64,000 bases of DNA from Rhizobium sp. P40RR-XXII (GCF_012641405.1 NZ_JABAII010000004.1:248001-312000), one strand, 5' to 3'; counted from the first letter of the stretch, positions 1 to 10,317 are shown. The notes: generated from the letters alone by a model not told the origin. Made by a program: numbers and translations.

Positions 1-221
1 AATATCTCGGCGTCATCCCTGGTTCTGTGACGGCCTTCGGCGCGATCAACGATACGGCGAGCAACGTGACCTTCGTCCTCGATGCCGATCTGATGGCGCA
101 TGACATCGTCAATTGCCATCCCCTGTCGAACGATGCGACGACGTCGATTGCCAGCGCCGATCTGCTTCGCTTCATGGAGGCGACGGGTCATGCGCCGCTA
201 GTCTTGAAAGTGACGAACTAA
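1..221 (+). CDS. Prolyl-tRNA deacylase / YbaK-type editing protein, C-terminal part
   Basis: The reading frame is already open at base 3 and ends at a TAA at 219-221, so only the last ~72 residues are in the window. The visible end ([29 protein letters not shown]) resembles the C-terminal part of the YbaK/ProX superfamily, free-standing enzymes that hydrolyse mis-acylated tRNA such as Ala-tRNA(Pro). The PGS-x-TAFGxxND segment is typical of ProX/PrdX proteins. The N-terminal half lies outside the window, so the assignment rests on the tail only. The next gene, cnoX, lies 159 bp downstream on the same strand. Confidence 0.72.
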   Translation, partial: YLGVIPGSVTAFGAINDTASNVTFVLDADLMAHDIVNCHPLSNDATTSIASADLLRFMEATGHAPLVLKVTN

Positions 222-380
222 CGTACGATTTTAGCGCTAAGATCATGGCGGGCGGCTTCTCCTCGGATTGTCCGATCGTCTTGACCATTCCATCGGGCGT
301 GCTGCCGGGCGGACCTTGCGGGACCGTTTGGGAAGCATGCCATTCATAAGATCAAGGATGCCGGCAGGCGGGAGACACTC

Positions 381-1355
381 ATGAGCGGTCCGAACAACCC
401 CTATAACGCTTCCTTCGGCGGACAGATGTCGGCCACGGCATCCTACGGCGCCACGCCCGCCGCAGGCGGCGCTGCGCCGATCAAGGATACCACGACGGCG
501 ACCTTCGCCAAGGACGTCATCGAAGAGTCGCGCAAGCAGCCGGTGCTCGTCGATTTCTGGGCGCCCTGGTGCGGTCCATGCAAGCAGCTGACGCCAGTTC
601 TCGAAAAGGTCGTCACCGAAGCCCAGGGCCGCGTCAAGCTGGTCAAGATGAACATCGATGACCATCCGTCGATCGCCGGCCAGCTCGGCATCCAGTCGAT
701 CCCGGCTGTTATCGCCTTCGTCGACGGCCGTCCGGCCGACGGCTTCATGGGTGCGGTTCCCGAAAGCCAGGTCCGCCAGTTCATCGATCGTCTCGGCGGT
801 CCCGCCGGCGGTGCCGACGATCAGGCGGCGGAGATTGCCGCTGTTCTCGAAGAGGCAAGCGGCCTGCTCGCCGCCGGCGACGTCAATGGCGCTGCCGAAC
901 TCTTCGGCGCGGTGCTGCAGGCCGACCCCGAAAATGCCAAGGCGCTTGCCGGCATGGCGGAATGCATGATCGCCGCCGGCCAGAACCAGCGCGCCCGCGA
1001 GGCGCTTGCCGATCTGCCGGAGACGCTCGCCAACGATGCCGGCATCCAGGCCGTGGTCAAAAAGCTCGACCAGATCGACGAGGCCCGCAAGCTCGGCGAT
1101 CCCGTCGCGATCGAGCAGGAACTGGCCGCCAATCCCGACAATCACGAGCAGCGCGTCAAGCTCGCCAAGATCCGCAATGTCGAAGGCAAGCACGAAGAGG
1201 CGGCAGAGCACCTTCTGACGATCATGCGGAGGGACCGAGGCTTCGACGATGACGGCGCGCGGCGCCAGCTCCTGGAATTCTTCGAGGTTTGGGGTCCGAA
1301 GGATCCGGCCACGATCGCGGCTCGCCGCAAGCTGTCTTCGATCCTTTTTTCCTGA
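381..1355 (+). CDS. cnoX: CnoX-like thioredoxin with TPR region (co-chaperone)
   Basis: 324-residue protein with a thioredoxin domain (residues ~35-140, active site WCGPC at 63-67) followed by a helical TPR-like region (~150-320), the layout of E. coli CnoX (YbbN). CnoX proteins bind unfolding substrates and hand them to GroEL, protecting them from oxidation. E. coli CnoX lacks a redox-active CxxC, whereas this protein keeps the full CGPC motif, as reported for Caulobacter CnoX, so disulfide reductase activity is plausible. No signal peptide is visible, so it should be cytoplasmic. The ATG at 381 follows a GGGAG stretch. A strong hairpin lies just downstream. Confidence 0.85.
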   Translation: MSGPNNPYNASFGGQMSATASYGATPAAGGAAPIKDTTTATFAKDVIEESRKQPVLVDFWAPWCGPCKQLTPVLEKVVTEAQGRVKLVKMNIDDHPSIAGQLGIQSIPAVIAFVDGRPADGFMGAVPESQVRQFIDRLGGPAGGADDQAAEIAAVLEEASGLLAAGDVNGAAELFGAVLQADPENAKALAGMAECMIAAGQNQRAREALADLPETLANDAGIQAVVKKLDQIDEARKLGDPVAIEQELAANPDNHEQRVKLAKIRNVEGKHEEAAEHLLTIMRRDRGFDDDGARRQLLEFFEVWGPKDPATIAARRKLSSILFS

Positions 1356-1381
1356 TAGGCCTATTTTGCGGATGACCATGA

Positions 1382-1409
1382 CGATCGCGCGAAACCTTTC
1401 GCGCGATCG
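1382..1409. terminator. Perfect 13-bp hairpin after cnoX
   Basis: CGATCGCGCGAAA (1382-1394), a CC loop, and its exact complement (1397-1409), 26 bp past the cnoX stop. No good T-run follows (CTTGTTAG), so it may act as an mRNA 3'-end stabiliser or weak terminator rather than a classical intrinsic terminator. Confidence 0.45.
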
Positions 1410-1583
1410 CTTGTTAGACGAAAGCAACCCGGAGGCGTCATCGGTCGCGGCGCGGCTAGAATGCTCTTGTGTTTTCGGCAGATGAGCCCACATTGTCAGC
1501 TGACGCGGCGCGGGATAGGCGCGACCGCGAGTGTGTCGTTCCTGTGCGGCCCACTGCGGCGGGCAGCGCAGTGATCTAGCGGG

Positions 1584-2252
1584 ATGGAAGAGATGCAAGT
1601 CGGTAATGCCAGATATCTGAAGCCGAGCGATCTGCCGGAATCGGTGGTTGTTTTTCCCCTGTCCGGTGCGCTGCTGCTGCCCGGCGCGCAACTCCCGCTC
1701 AATATCTTCGAGCCGCGCTATCTCGCCATGTTCGATGCCGCCATCGCCGGCAACAGGCTGATCGGCATGGTTCAGCCCGCTCTTTCCGAACCGGCCGAGT
1801 CCTCCAATCTCTCGCATGTCGGTTGTCTCGGGCGCATCACGTCCATCGCTGAAACCGGCGACGGACGCTATATCGCCGCGCTGACCGGCATATGCCGCTT
1901 CCGCCTGATGGATGAAATCACCGGACACCAGCCCTATCGCACATTCCGCATCACGCCCTTCATCTCCGACCTCAAATCCCATCACGAGGAGGATACGGTG
2001 GATCGCACGGCGCTGCTTTCGGCTTTCCGGGCCTATCTAGAAGCCAACAAGCTCGAGGCGGATTGGGAAAGCGTCGAACGGGCCGACAATATGATGCTGG
2101 TCAATTCGCTGTCGATCATGGCGCCCTTCGATCCGGCGGAAAAGCAGGCTCTACTGGAGGCGCCGGACCTGAAGACCCGCGCCGAAACCTTCATCGCCAT
2201 CGTCAAGATCGTGCTGGCCGGCGCCGGCGACACCGATTCCGTGATGCAATAG
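1584..2252 (+). CDS. LON substrate-binding domain protein
   Basis: 222-residue protein made almost entirely of the LON N-terminal (substrate-binding) domain: [20 protein letters not shown] near residue 30, then YLAMFDAAI and the [14 protein letters not shown] region. It has neither the AAA+ ATPase nor the protease domain of Lon. Free-standing LON-domain proteins are common in Alphaproteobacteria and their role is not established; substrate capture for a protease is often suggested. The start could equally be the ATG at 1593 (MQVGNARYL), which has GGAAG just upstream; 1584 is the longer choice. The Trm112-like gene follows after 10 bp, suggesting a two-gene unit. Confidence 0.88.
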   Translation: MEEMQVGNARYLKPSDLPESVVVFPLSGALLLPGAQLPLNIFEPRYLAMFDAAIAGNRLIGMVQPALSEPAESSNLSHVGCLGRITSIAETGDGRYIAALTGICRFRLMDEITGHQPYRTFRITPFISDLKSHHEEDTVDRTALLSAFRAYLEANKLEADWESVERADNMMLVNSLSIMAPFDPAEKQALLEAPDLKTRAETFIAIVKIVLAGAGDTDSVMQ

Positions 2253-2262
2253 GAGCCTGGCG

Positions 2263-2451
2263 ATGGATGTCACGGTCAGCAAGGTGGATCCGAAACTGCT
2301 CGATCTGCTCGTCTGCCCGCTCACCAAGGGGCGGCTGAGCTATGACCGGGAAAAGAACGAGCTGATCTCGGAAAAGGGGCGGCTCGCCTATCCGATCCGC
2401 GATGGCATTCCGATCATGCTGATTTCAGAAGCGCGCCGCATCGAGGATTGA
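2263..2451 (+). CDS. Trm112-like / UPF0434 small protein
   Basis: 62-residue protein of the Trm112/YcaR family ([17 protein letters not shown] ... [12 protein letters not shown]). Eukaryotic and archaeal Trm112 activate methyltransferases acting on tRNA, rRNA and release factors; the bacterial short forms have no proven function. Only one cysteine is present (in LVCP), so the zinc ribbon found in some homologues is lost. It lies 10 bp after the LON-domain gene and has a reasonable start (ATG at 2263, GGAG upstream), so it is probably co-transcribed with it. Confidence 0.88.
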   Translation: MDVTVSKVDPKLLDLLVCPLTKGRLSYDREKNELISEKGRLAYPIRDGIPIMLISEARRIED

Positions 2452-2495
2452 GGCTGGTTTTCTTTTGGAATTCGAAGCAGAGGTTACCCATTTTC

Positions 2496-3055
2496 TCAGA
2501 GATCAGTTTTGTCGCGATGCATGCGGCGTTGTCGCAGCAAGAGGCCGAGAAGCGCGCAGAAGGCGAAGATCGAGATCGCAAAGGCCAGCCATAGGGCGGC
2601 ACCGGGACCGGCAGACGTCATGATGGCGCTGAATACAGGCGGTGCGACGGCAAAGGAGAGGTTGAGGGGACGGCCAGCTGCGCCGATGCGCGAGCATAGG
2701 CGCCGGCAGGGAAAATCTGCAGCGGCAGCGTGGCGCGGGTGACGGCGGTGATGCCGCTAGCAATGCCGGAGAGCATAGCGAAAAGCATGGCGCCGCCGAA
2801 GCTGCCGGTCAGCAGAAGAACGATGAAGCTCAGCGGAAAAAGGGCCGCGGCGGCAAGGCCGGTGACGAAGCCTGACCAGCGCCGGCCGCCGAGGAAATCG
2901 GCCATCCGCCCCGCCCATTGTGCAATCCCGATGAAGGCCGCGGCTGTCAGCGCATTGGCGTGATCGAGACCCGCGGCCTCAAACAGAATGATGACCGTCA
3001 GGGCATTCGCTGCCATCTTGCAACGGCCATGATCGCAGTGGACCGCTGAAATACG
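2496..3055 (-). pseudogene. Remnant of an MFS transporter (truncated and frameshifted)
   Basis: Read on the minus strand, 3016 to ~2675 encodes membrane-rich MFS-like sequence (FIGIAQWAGRMADFLGG, then further hydrophobic helices up to FPAGAYARASAQLAVP). The frame then fails at a run of four C residues on the coding strand (plus-strand GGGG, 2666-2669). Shifting by one base restores NLSFAVAPPVFSAIMTSAG and a final hydrophobic helix ending LLLRQRRMHRDKTDL and a TGA at 2496-2498. Only ~75 bp separate its first ATG from the ubiH-type stop, so the N-terminal half of a ~400-residue transporter is missing. A single-base sequencing error could explain the shift but not the 5' loss. Confidence 0.75.
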
Positions 3056-3090
3056 TGCCTAGCGAATCAGTCGATTTCGGTCCTCGCCCC

Positions 3091-4305
3091 TCAAATCGCC
3101 TCGCCCGCAAGCAGTCGCGGATTATCCTTGGCAGTGGTCCCGGCTGCCTGGCCGATGAAGAAGGATTTGAGGTTCGGCAGGCGGTCGACGATCCCGAGCC
3201 CGAAGTCGCGGGCGATGCGCAGGGGCGTGTTATCGTTGGAGAACAGCCGGTTCAGCACGTCGGTCGTCACCCCCATGCGGAAGGTGTCGAAGCGGCGCCA
3301 GGTCTGGTAGCGCTCGAGGATATTGATCGAGCCGATATCGAGGCCGAGGCGATCGGCCTCGACGATGGTTTCGGCAAGCGCCGCCACATCCTTGAAGCCG
3401 AGATTGAGGCCCTGGCCGGAGATCGGGTGGATGCCGTGGGCGGCGTCGCCCGCCAGCGCAAAGCGCGGCGCGACGAAGGCGCGGGCAAGCGTCAGGCCGA
3501 GCGGGAAGGCGCGGCGCTCGCCGACCGTGCGCAGCGCGCCGAGCTTATGGCCGAAGCGGCGTTCCAGTTCCTCCTCGAAAAGGAGGTCGTCGGAGGCGAT
3601 CAGCCGTTCGGCGTCCGGCGTGCGCTCCGTCCAGACCAGCGAGGAGCGGTTGTTCTTCAGCGGCAGGATGGCGAAAGGGCCGGAGGGCAGGAAATGCTCC
3701 TCGGCACAGCCACCGTGCGGCCGCTCATGCTCGACGGTGACGACGATGCCAGACTGGCCGTATTCCCAGTTGACGGTCTTGATGCCCGCCATGTCGCGCA
3801 GCTTGGAACGCACGCCGTCGCAGGCGACCAGGAGCCGCGTTTCCAGCGTGCTGCCATCGGATAGGGTGAGGGTGGTCTTGGCGTCGTCGGTGACGAATCC
3901 GGTGGCGCTGAGGCCATGCTGGATCGGGATGCCGAGACGCTCGCAGGCGCCGCGGAGCGCCCCGACCATGGTCAGATTCGGCACCATATGGGCGAAGGGC
4001 TCACCTTCGGCCACTTCGCCGTCGAAGGTGAGGAAGACCGGGCGTACGGGATCGCCGGTGCGCGAATCGGTGACGATCATGCGGGTGATCGGTTCGGCCT
4101 CCGGCGCGATCTCGTCCCAGACGCCGAGAACAGCCAGCATCTTCGAGGCGGCCGCAATGACCGCCGATGCCCGCATGTCCTTCTTCCAGGCGGTTTCGGG
4201 CGCCGCCTCCACGATCATCACGTCGAGGTGGGGGGCTGCCTGCTTGACTGCGACCGCCGCGGCAAGACCCACATATCCGCCACCCACTACCAGCATGTCC
4301 AACAT
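3091..4305 (-). CDS. UbiH/UbiF/COQ6-family FAD-dependent monooxygenase
   Basis: 404-residue flavoprotein hydroxylase. An N-terminal FAD-binding GGGYVGLAAAVAV motif and the C-terminal second FAD motif FALAGDAAHGIHPISGQGLN identify the family that hydroxylates the aromatic ring during ubiquinone synthesis (UbiH, UbiF, UbiI, and the alphaproteobacterial UbiL/UbiM). Which ring carbon is modified cannot be told from sequence inspection, so no symbol is given. It would act at the inner face of the cytoplasmic membrane with the Ubi complex. The gene is divergent from tesB (83 bp between starts) and has the transporter remnant immediately downstream. Confidence 0.85.
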   Translation of the reverse strand: MLDMLVVGGGYVGLAAAVAVKQAAPHLDVMIVEAAPETAWKKDMRASAVIAAASKMLAVLGVWDEIAPEAEPITRMIVTDSRTGDPVRPVFLTFDGEVAEGEPFAHMVPNLTMVGALRGACERLGIPIQHGLSATGFVTDDAKTTLTLSDGSTLETRLLVACDGVRSKLRDMAGIKTVNWEYGQSGIVVTVEHERPHGGCAEEHFLPSGPFAILPLKNNRSSLVWTERTPDAERLIASDDLLFEEELERRFGHKLGALRTVGERRAFPLGLTLARAFVAPRFALAGDAAHGIHPISGQGLNLGFKDVAALAETIVEADRLGLDIGSINILERYQTWRRFDTFRMGVTTDVLNRLFSNDNTPLRIARDFGLGIVDRLPNLKSFFIGQAAGTTAKDNPRLLAGEAI

Positions 4306-4388
4306 GACGCTTCCCCGTGTCTTACTGTCACTTCCTGCTCTATATAGAACATCCTATTCGTGGTTCCTACCATTGGAGTTCAAGCAAA

Positions 4389-5273
4389 ATGTCGCGAGAG
4401 AGCGAGAAGCCCACCCCGATGGAAACCGTGCTTGCGACGCTCGATCTGGAAACGATCGAGATGAACCTGTTTCGCGGCAATAGTCCGCAGGTTGGCTGGC
4501 AGCGCGTCTTCGGCGGGCAGGTCATCGGCCAGGCGCTGATGGCGGCGCAGAGAACCGTGGATGGCGATCGCTTCGCGCATTCGCTGCATGCCTATTTCAT
4601 GCTGCCGGGCGACCCTTCGGTTCCAATCCTCTATCAGGTCGACCGCCTGCGCGACGGTTCCAGCTTCAATACGCGGCGCGTCCTCGCAATCCAGCACGGC
4701 GAGGCGATCTTTGCGCTGACGGCTTCCTTCCAGCTCGACGAGCCCGGTTTCGATCACCAGGGCGACATGCCTGATGTGCCGATGCCGGAGGAACTGATGG
4801 ACGAGGAGCAGGTGAAGCAGCGTTATCTCGCCCACGCGCCCGAGAACGTGCGCCGTTACTGGGAGCGCAAGCGGGCGATCGAAATCAGGCCCGTTTCGAT
4901 CGAGAGCTATTTCTCCCGCTCGCAGCCAAGCCAGTGGCAGAATATCTGGATCCGCCCGACCGGGCCGGTGCCGGACGACCGGCTCAACCAGAATGCCGTG
5001 CTTGCCTATCTCTCCGACATGACGCTGCTCGACGTTGCCCTCAATGCGCATGGCACATCGGTTCTCGATCCAAGCATCCAGGTGGCGAGCCTCGACCATG
5101 CCATGTGGTTTCATCGCCCGTTCAAGCTCGACGACTGGCTGCTGTATAGCCAGGAAAGCCCCAGCGCTTCCGGCGCGCGCGGATTTACCCGCGGCAGCCT
5201 GTTTACGCGCTCCGGTGTCCTGATTGCGTCGGTGGCGCAGGAAGGCCTGATTCGTAAAAAGGCAAATGATTAA
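4389..5273 (+). CDS. tesB: Acyl-CoA thioesterase II
   Basis: 294-residue double hot-dog protein of the TesB family: LFRGNSPQVGWQRVFGGQV near the N-terminus, HAYFMLPGD, the central RPVSIESYF segment and the C-terminal SLDHAMWFHRPF ... ESPSASGARGFTRG. TesB cleaves medium- and long-chain acyl-CoA to free fatty acid and CoA in the cytoplasm. I chose the ATG at 4389 because TTGGAG lies a suitable distance upstream and the residues after it match the family start; an in-frame start at 4317 would add 24 unlikely residues. It is divergent from the UbiH-type gene. The stop is followed within 25 bp by the glnK control region. Confidence 0.92.
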   Translation: MSRESEKPTPMETVLATLDLETIEMNLFRGNSPQVGWQRVFGGQVIGQALMAAQRTVDGDRFAHSLHAYFMLPGDPSVPILYQVDRLRDGSSFNTRRVLAIQHGEAIFALTASFQLDEPGFDHQGDMPDVPMPEELMDEEQVKQRYLAHAPENVRRYWERKRAIEIRPVSIESYFSRSQPSQWQNIWIRPTGPVPDDRLNQNAVLAYLSDMTLLDVALNAHGTSVLDPSIQVASLDHAMWFHRPFKLDDWLLYSQESPSASGARGFTRGSLFTRSGVLIASVAQEGLIRKKAND

Positions 5274-5295
5274 ATAAAAGGCAAATTTATAAATT

Positions 5296-5312
5296 TGCAC
5301 CTTATTTGTGCG
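5296..5312. promoter_or_regulatory. Candidate NtrC binding site upstream of glnK
   Basis: TGCACCTTATTTGTGCG contains GCAC-N7-GTGC, the core dyad of the NtrC consensus (TGCACC-N5-GGTGCA; 10 of 12 specified bases match). It lies about 95 bp upstream of the -24 element of glnK, a normal enhancer distance for NtrC. Confidence 0.65.
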
Positions 5313-5382
5313 ATTGACGTCGCGCAAATTGCCGCTTTATTGGCTTTGTGTAATAAATCCATTATATTTCAACAGGTTATAA

Positions 5383-5838
<456 letters not shown>

Positions 5839-5865
5839 GACACGGCCGATCAGGGAGTTATTTGC

Positions 5866-7233
5866 ATGTCATTTTCTAAGCTTTCCTCCACCTTCGCACG
5901 GGTGGGCGCGCTTTCTGCGGCGCTGCTTGCGCCGGCGATCGCCTTCGCGCAGGAGGCCGCTCCGGCCGCAGCCGCTGCGACTGCTGCCACTCCGGTTCCC
6001 GATAAGGGCGACACCGCCTTCATGTTCATCTCCACCATTCTCGTGCTCTTCATGCTCGTGCCGGGTCTTGCGCTGTTCTACGGCGGTCTCGTCCGTGCGA
6101 AGAACATGCTCTCGGTCCTCATGCAATGCACGATGATCGGCGCCGTCGTGATGATCATTTGGGTTCTCTACGGCTACTCCTTCGCCTTCGGCGGCGGCAC
6201 CAGCCCCTATTGGGGCGGCACGGCCAAGATGTTCCTGTCGGGCGTTTCGACCTCGACGACGGCTGCGACCTTCTCCAAGGGCGTCGTCATCCCTGAATTC
6301 ATCTTCATGCTGTTCCAGATGACCTTTGCCGCCATCACGCCGGCCCTGATCATCGGCGCCTTTGCCGAGCGCATCAAGTTTGGCGCGGCCGTGCTCTTCT
6401 GCGCGCTGTGGGCGACCTTCGTCTACTTCCCGATCGCTCACATGGTCTGGGATTCCAACGGCATGCTCTTCAAGATGGGCGCTCTCGACTTCGCAGGCGG
6501 CACCGTCGTTCACATCAATGCCGGTATTGCAGGCATCGTCGGCGCCATTCTCGTGGGCAAGCGCGTCGGCTTCGGCAAGGACATGATGGCTCCGCACTCC
6601 ATGACGCTGACCATGGTCGGCGCATCCATGCTCTGGGTCGGCTGGTTCGGCTTCAACGCCGGCTCGAACCTCGAAGCGTCAGGCGGCGCGATGCTCGCGA
6701 CCGTCAACACCTTCATCGCAACAGCCGCCGCCATCATTTCCTGGTCGCTGGTTGAAACCTTCACCCGCGGCAAGGCCTCCATGCTCGGCGGCGCTTCGGG
6801 CATGGTTGCCGGCCTCGTCGCCATCACGCCTGCCGCCGGCATCGCCGGCCCGATGGGTGCGATCGTCATGGGCCTCATCGTTTCGCCGCTGTGCTACTTC
6901 TTCGTCTCGGTCGTGAAGAACAAGTTCGGCTACGACGATACGGCTGATGTCTTCGGCGTACACTGCATCGGCGGCATCTTCGGCGCCATCGCAACCGGCA
7001 TCTTCGCCAGCGCCTCGCTCGGCGGTGTCGGCTATGCCGAAGGTGTCACCATGAGCAGCCAGGTCATGGTCCAGCTGACCGCCGTCGTCACCACCATCCT
7101 GTGGTGCGGCATCGGCTCCGCAATCCTCTATAAGGTCGTCGACGTCATCATCGGCCTGCGTGTCGCTCCGGAAGCCGAGCGCGAGGGTCTCGATCTCGCC
7201 TCGCACGGCGAAGCCGCCTACCACAATTCCTGA
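5866..7233 (+). CDS. amtB: Ammonium transporter AmtB
   Basis: 455-residue Amt/Rh channel with a cleavable signal peptide (ending AIAFA-QEA, ~residue 29) and 11 predicted transmembrane helices. Hallmarks visible: FYGGLVRAKN near residue 70, and the pore twin histidines in HINAG (H216) and GVHCIGG (H366), separated by 150 residues as in E. coli AmtB (168/318). It imports ammonium across the inner membrane and is gated by GlnK, encoded immediately upstream in the same transcription unit. An Ala-rich stretch follows the signal peptide. Two hairpins, one a strong terminator, end the operon. Confidence 0.96.
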   Translation: MSFSKLSSTFARVGALSAALLAPAIAFAQEAAPAAAAATAATPVPDKGDTAFMFISTILVLFMLVPGLALFYGGLVRAKNMLSVLMQCTMIGAVVMIIWVLYGYSFAFGGGTSPYWGGTAKMFLSGVSTSTTAATFSKGVVIPEFIFMLFQMTFAAITPALIIGAFAERIKFGAAVLFCALWATFVYFPIAHMVWDSNGMLFKMGALDFAGGTVVHINAGIAGIVGAILVGKRVGFGKDMMAPHSMTLTMVGASMLWVGWFGFNAGSNLEASGGAMLATVNTFIATAAAIISWSLVETFTRGKASMLGGASGMVAGLVAITPAAGIAGPMGAIVMGLIVSPLCYFFVSVVKNKFGYDDTADVFGVHCIGGIFGAIATGIFASASLGGVGYAEGVTMSSQVMVQLTAVVTTILWCGIGSAILYKVVDVIIGLRVAPEAEREGLDLASHGEAAYHNS

Positions 7234-7243
7234 TCGGAGCTTG

Positions 7244-7270
7244 CGATGCCGGGGCAAGGCTCCGGCATCG
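7244..7270 (+). terminator. Hairpin directly after amtB
   Basis: CGATGCCGG (7244-7252) pairs with CCGGCATCG (7262-7270). It lies 10 bp past the amtB stop without a T-run, so it is probably an RNA 3'-end stabiliser ahead of the true terminator at 7317. Confidence 0.4.
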
Positions 7271-7316
7271 CTAAACGTCCCGTCGCGACCTGTTTCATTG
7301 CAAATAGGCCGCTTTT

Positions 7317-7344
7317 GGCCCGAACCCCGGTTCGGGCCTTTTTT
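7317..7344 (+). terminator. Rho-independent terminator of glnK-amtB
   Basis: A nine-base-pair GC-rich stem, GGCCCGAAC (7317-7325) with GTTCGGGCC (7330-7338), a four-base loop and an immediate run of six T residues. Confidence 0.85.
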
Positions 7345-7402
7345 GTTTGTAGAGCTCAGCGGGCGGTAAAAAATCGGCGATATATCGAGCTGGAGCGCAT
7401 GG

Positions 7403-7417
7403 TTAACATGCCATTAA
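7403..7417. promoter_or_regulatory. CtrA box upstream of ftsK
   Basis: TTAACATGCCATTAA is an exact match to TTAA-N7-TTAA, the binding consensus of the alphaproteobacterial cell-cycle regulator CtrA. It is centred ~98 bp upstream of the ftsK start. A GANTC site (GATTC, 7468-7472), the target of the CcrM methyltransferase, lies between the box and the gene. Confidence 0.6.
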
Positions 7418-7507
7418 CCCTCCTCTGATTAGGTAGCTCTAACCTGCCGGCGAGTGGGCATTAGACCGATTCGCTTGCGCTATCGACAAGGAACGGGGCT
7501 GGATATC

Positions 7508-10180
7508 ATGGGCAGAAGCAATTCGGCGGCGTTGAGCGGTCGGCCTGACCGTTTATCGCTATCGAGTGTGGTTTGGCGTCAGGTCAAGGGCCTGGCGGGC
7601 TTCGCATTGCTGTTCCTATCGGCGCTCGCCGTGGCGGCGCTGGCGACCTGGAACGTCATGGATCCCAGCTATTCCTACGCAACGGCCAATGCGCCGACCA
7701 ATCTTCTCGGTTTTCCTGGTGCTGCCTTTGCCGACATCATGATGCAGTCGCTCGGCCTTGCCTCGGTGCTGGCGCTGCTGCCGACCGTTGCCTGGGCCTT
7801 CGCGCTGATTTCCAATCGCAAGCTTCACCGCGTGCCGTCGCGGCTCGGCGCCTGGTTCGGCGGCTGCATCGTCGCGGCCGGCTCGATCGCCTGCTTTCCG
7901 GCTCCGCCGACCTGGCCGATCCCGAACGGCATCGGCGGTGTGGTCGGCGATCTTCTCCTGCGTTTTCCCGCCTTGTTCATCGGTACCTATCCGAGCGGCG
8001 TCGTGGCCACGATCATCGGCTCGCTTCTCGCCGTTCCGGCCCTCTGGCTTATGCTCTTCGCCTCCGGCGTGATCGGCGAAAGCCTGGTCGAGGATGAAGA
8101 GGGCGAGGAGGATTACGAGGAAACGCGCAGCCGCGCCCGCCGGGTGGGCGATGAAGACGAGGACGACGATCGCGGCGGCTTCCTCAGCAATTTCCTGGCC
8201 TTCGGTGCCGTCATGCATGCCTGGTACAATACCCAGGCCCGCCTTCGCCGCCTGTTCGGCATGGGTCCGCGCAAGCGCCGCGACCACGCCTTCGATGCGC
8301 CCTATGATTTCAACGACGACGAATTCGGGACGTTGAACGAGCCTGTGCGCGCCAAGGCGCCGGTTGCTCGCGGCGATCGTCTCGAGCCGTCCATGGATGG
8401 TCCGGCGGCACGCCGCGTGGTTTCCGCGCCGTCGATCAGCCTCGGCGATGACGAGGATGAAGACGAGGATTCGATCTATGATCGTGATCCGCCGCGTCCG
8501 GCCGGCATCTTGCCCGACGACGAGGATGATGACTGGCCGTTGACTGCGACCTCACCGAGGGAAGCTGCCGCCGGTCATCGCGTCACTCCGACCGCGCCGC
8601 GGCCGAAGCCCGGCGCGCGGGCCGAGCGCGAGGCACAGACCTCCTTCATCCGTCCCTATGGCTTCCAACTTCCGGCCGTCCACCTGCTGGCCGAACCGAA
8701 GGCCGTCGCCCGCGATGCGACGCTTTCGGCCGATGCGCTGGAGCAGAATGCCCGCATGCTCGAAGGTGTGCTGGAGGATTTCGGCGTCAAGGGCGAGATC
8801 ATCCATGTCCGTCCCGGCCCGGTCGTCACGCTTTACGAGCTGGAGCCGGCGCCCGGCATCAAGTCCTCGCGCGTCATCGGCCTTGCCGACGATATCGCCC
8901 GCTCGATGAGCGCGATCGCCGCCCGCGTCGCCGTCGTTCCCGGCCGCAATGCAATCGGCATCGAGCTGCCGAACTCGACGCGCGAAACGGTCTATCTGCG
9001 GGAGCTCATCGCCAGCCGCGATTTTGAAAGCTCGAAGGCCAAGCTGGCCATGGCGCTCGGCAAGACGATCGGCGGCGAGCCCGTCATCGCCGATCTTGCC
9101 AAGATGCCGCATCTGCTTGTCGCCGGCACCACCGGCTCGGGCAAATCCGTTGCCATCAACACCATGATCCTGTCGCTGCTCTACCGCATGACGCCTGAAC
9201 AGTGCCGCCTGATCATGATCGACCCGAAGATGCTGGAACTCTCCGTCTATGACGGCATTCCGCACCTCTTGTCGCCCGTCGTCACCGATCCGAAGAAGGC
9301 CGTCGTCGCGCTCAAATGGACCGTCCGCGAGATGGAAGAGCGCTACAAGAAGATGTCGAAGATCGGTGTGCGCAACATCGACGGCTTCAATTCCCGCGTC
9401 GAGCAGGCCGTTGCCAAGGGCGAGGCGATCAGCCGCACGGTGCAGACCGGCTTCGACCGCCAGACCGGCGAGGCGATCTACGAGACGGAAGAATTCGACC
9501 TGAAGCCGATGCCCTATATCGTCGTCATCATCGATGAAATGGCCGACCTGATGATGGTCGCCGGCAAGGATATCGAAGGCGCGGTGCAGCGCCTGGCGCA
9601 GATGGCGCGTGCTGCCGGCATCCATGTTATCATGGCAACGCAGCGTCCGTCGGTCGATGTCATCACCGGCACGATCAAGGCGAACTTCCCGACCCGCATT
9701 TCCTTCCAGGTGACGTCGAAGATCGACAGCCGCACCATCCTCGGTGAGCAGGGCGCGGAACAGCTGCTCGGCATGGGCGACATGCTCTACATGGCCGGCG
9801 GTGGCCGCATCCAGCGCGTCCACGGCCCCTTCGTCGCCGATGGAGAGGTGGAAGATATCGTCGCCTATCTGAAGACGCAGGGCGCGCCGCAATATCTCGA
9901 TGCCATCACCGCCGATGACGATGAAGACGATGACGGCCATGGTCCGGCAGGCACCGCGAATCTCGCTGATTCGGAAGACCCTTACGATCAGGCGGTCGCG
10001 ATCGTTCTTAACGACGGCAAGGCCTCGACCTCCTACATCCAGCGCCGTCTCGGCATCGGCTACAACCGCGCCGCTTCGCTGATCGAGCGCATGGAGGAGG
10101 AAGGTGTGATCGGTCCGGCCAATCATGCCGGCAAGCGCGAGATTCTCGTTCCCACCAAGGCCGATATTCTGGATCGCTGA
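7508..10180 (+). CDS. ftsK: DNA translocase FtsK
   Basis: 890-residue FtsK/SpoIIIE ATPase. N-terminal membrane domain with about four helices (~25-190), an acidic, Asp/Glu-rich linker (~195-380), then the motor: Walker A GTTGSGKS at ~540-547, Walker [13 protein letters not shown], and the FtsK HEXDA-type core ending RVHGPFV. The C-terminal gamma winged helix (~820-885; [21 protein letters not shown]) would read polar KOPS-like sequences. The protein moves chromosome ends to dif at the septum. I chose the ATG at 7508 (AAGGA upstream) over an in-frame GTG at 7454. A perfect CtrA box upstream suggests cell-cycle control. Confidence 0.95.
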   Translation: MGRSNSAALSGRPDRLSLSSVVWRQVKGLAGFALLFLSALAVAALATWNVMDPSYSYATANAPTNLLGFPGAAFADIMMQSLGLASVLALLPTVAWAFALISNRKLHRVPSRLGAWFGGCIVAAGSIACFPAPPTWPIPNGIGGVVGDLLLRFPALFIGTYPSGVVATIIGSLLAVPALWLMLFASGVIGESLVEDEEGEEDYEETRSRARRVGDEDEDDDRGGFLSNFLAFGAVMHAWYNTQARLRRLFGMGPRKRRDHAFDAPYDFNDDEFGTLNEPVRAKAPVARGDRLEPSMDGPAARRVVSAPSISLGDDEDEDEDSIYDRDPPRPAGILPDDEDDDWPLTATSPREAAAGHRVTPTAPRPKPGARAEREAQTSFIRPYGFQLPAVHLLAEPKAVARDATLSADALEQNARMLEGVLEDFGVKGEIIHVRPGPVVTLYELEPAPGIKSSRVIGLADDIARSMSAIAARVAVVPGRNAIGIELPNSTRETVYLRELIASRDFESSKAKLAMALGKTIGGEPVIADLAKMPHLLVAGTTGSGKSVAINTMILSLLYRMTPEQCRLIMIDPKMLELSVYDGIPHLLSPVVTDPKKAVVALKWTVREMEERYKKMSKIGVRNIDGFNSRVEQAVAKGEAISRTVQTGFDRQTGEAIYETEEFDLKPMPYIVVIIDEMADLMMVAGKDIEGAVQRLAQMARAAGIHVIMATQRPSVDVITGTIKANFPTRISFQVTSKIDSRTILGEQGAEQLLGMGDMLYMAGGGRIQRVHGPFVADGEVEDIVAYLKTQGAPQYLDAITADDDEDDDGHGPAGTANLADSEDPYDQAVAIVLNDGKASTSYIQRRLGIGYNRAASLIERMEEEGVIGPANHAGKREILVPTKADILDR

Positions 10181-10317
10181 GGCCACAGGTCCTTTTCGCG
10201 TCGCATGTCCCGGCTATGCTCAGGGAAATTTGATCGCGGCCCACAACCGAACATGGGCCGTTGCGCCATGAAGACGCCGATTTTGCGCGCCATGGACACA
10301 GCATGAAGGAGAATTCG

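Noticed and set aside
243..1985. A 580-codon open frame on the minus strand opposite cnoX and the LON-domain gene
   Set aside because: It is antisense to two well-supported genes, has biased Arg/Ala/Gly composition and no recognisable domain; GC-rich codon usage creates such frames here and at 8552-10186, 17076-18578 and 28582-29988.
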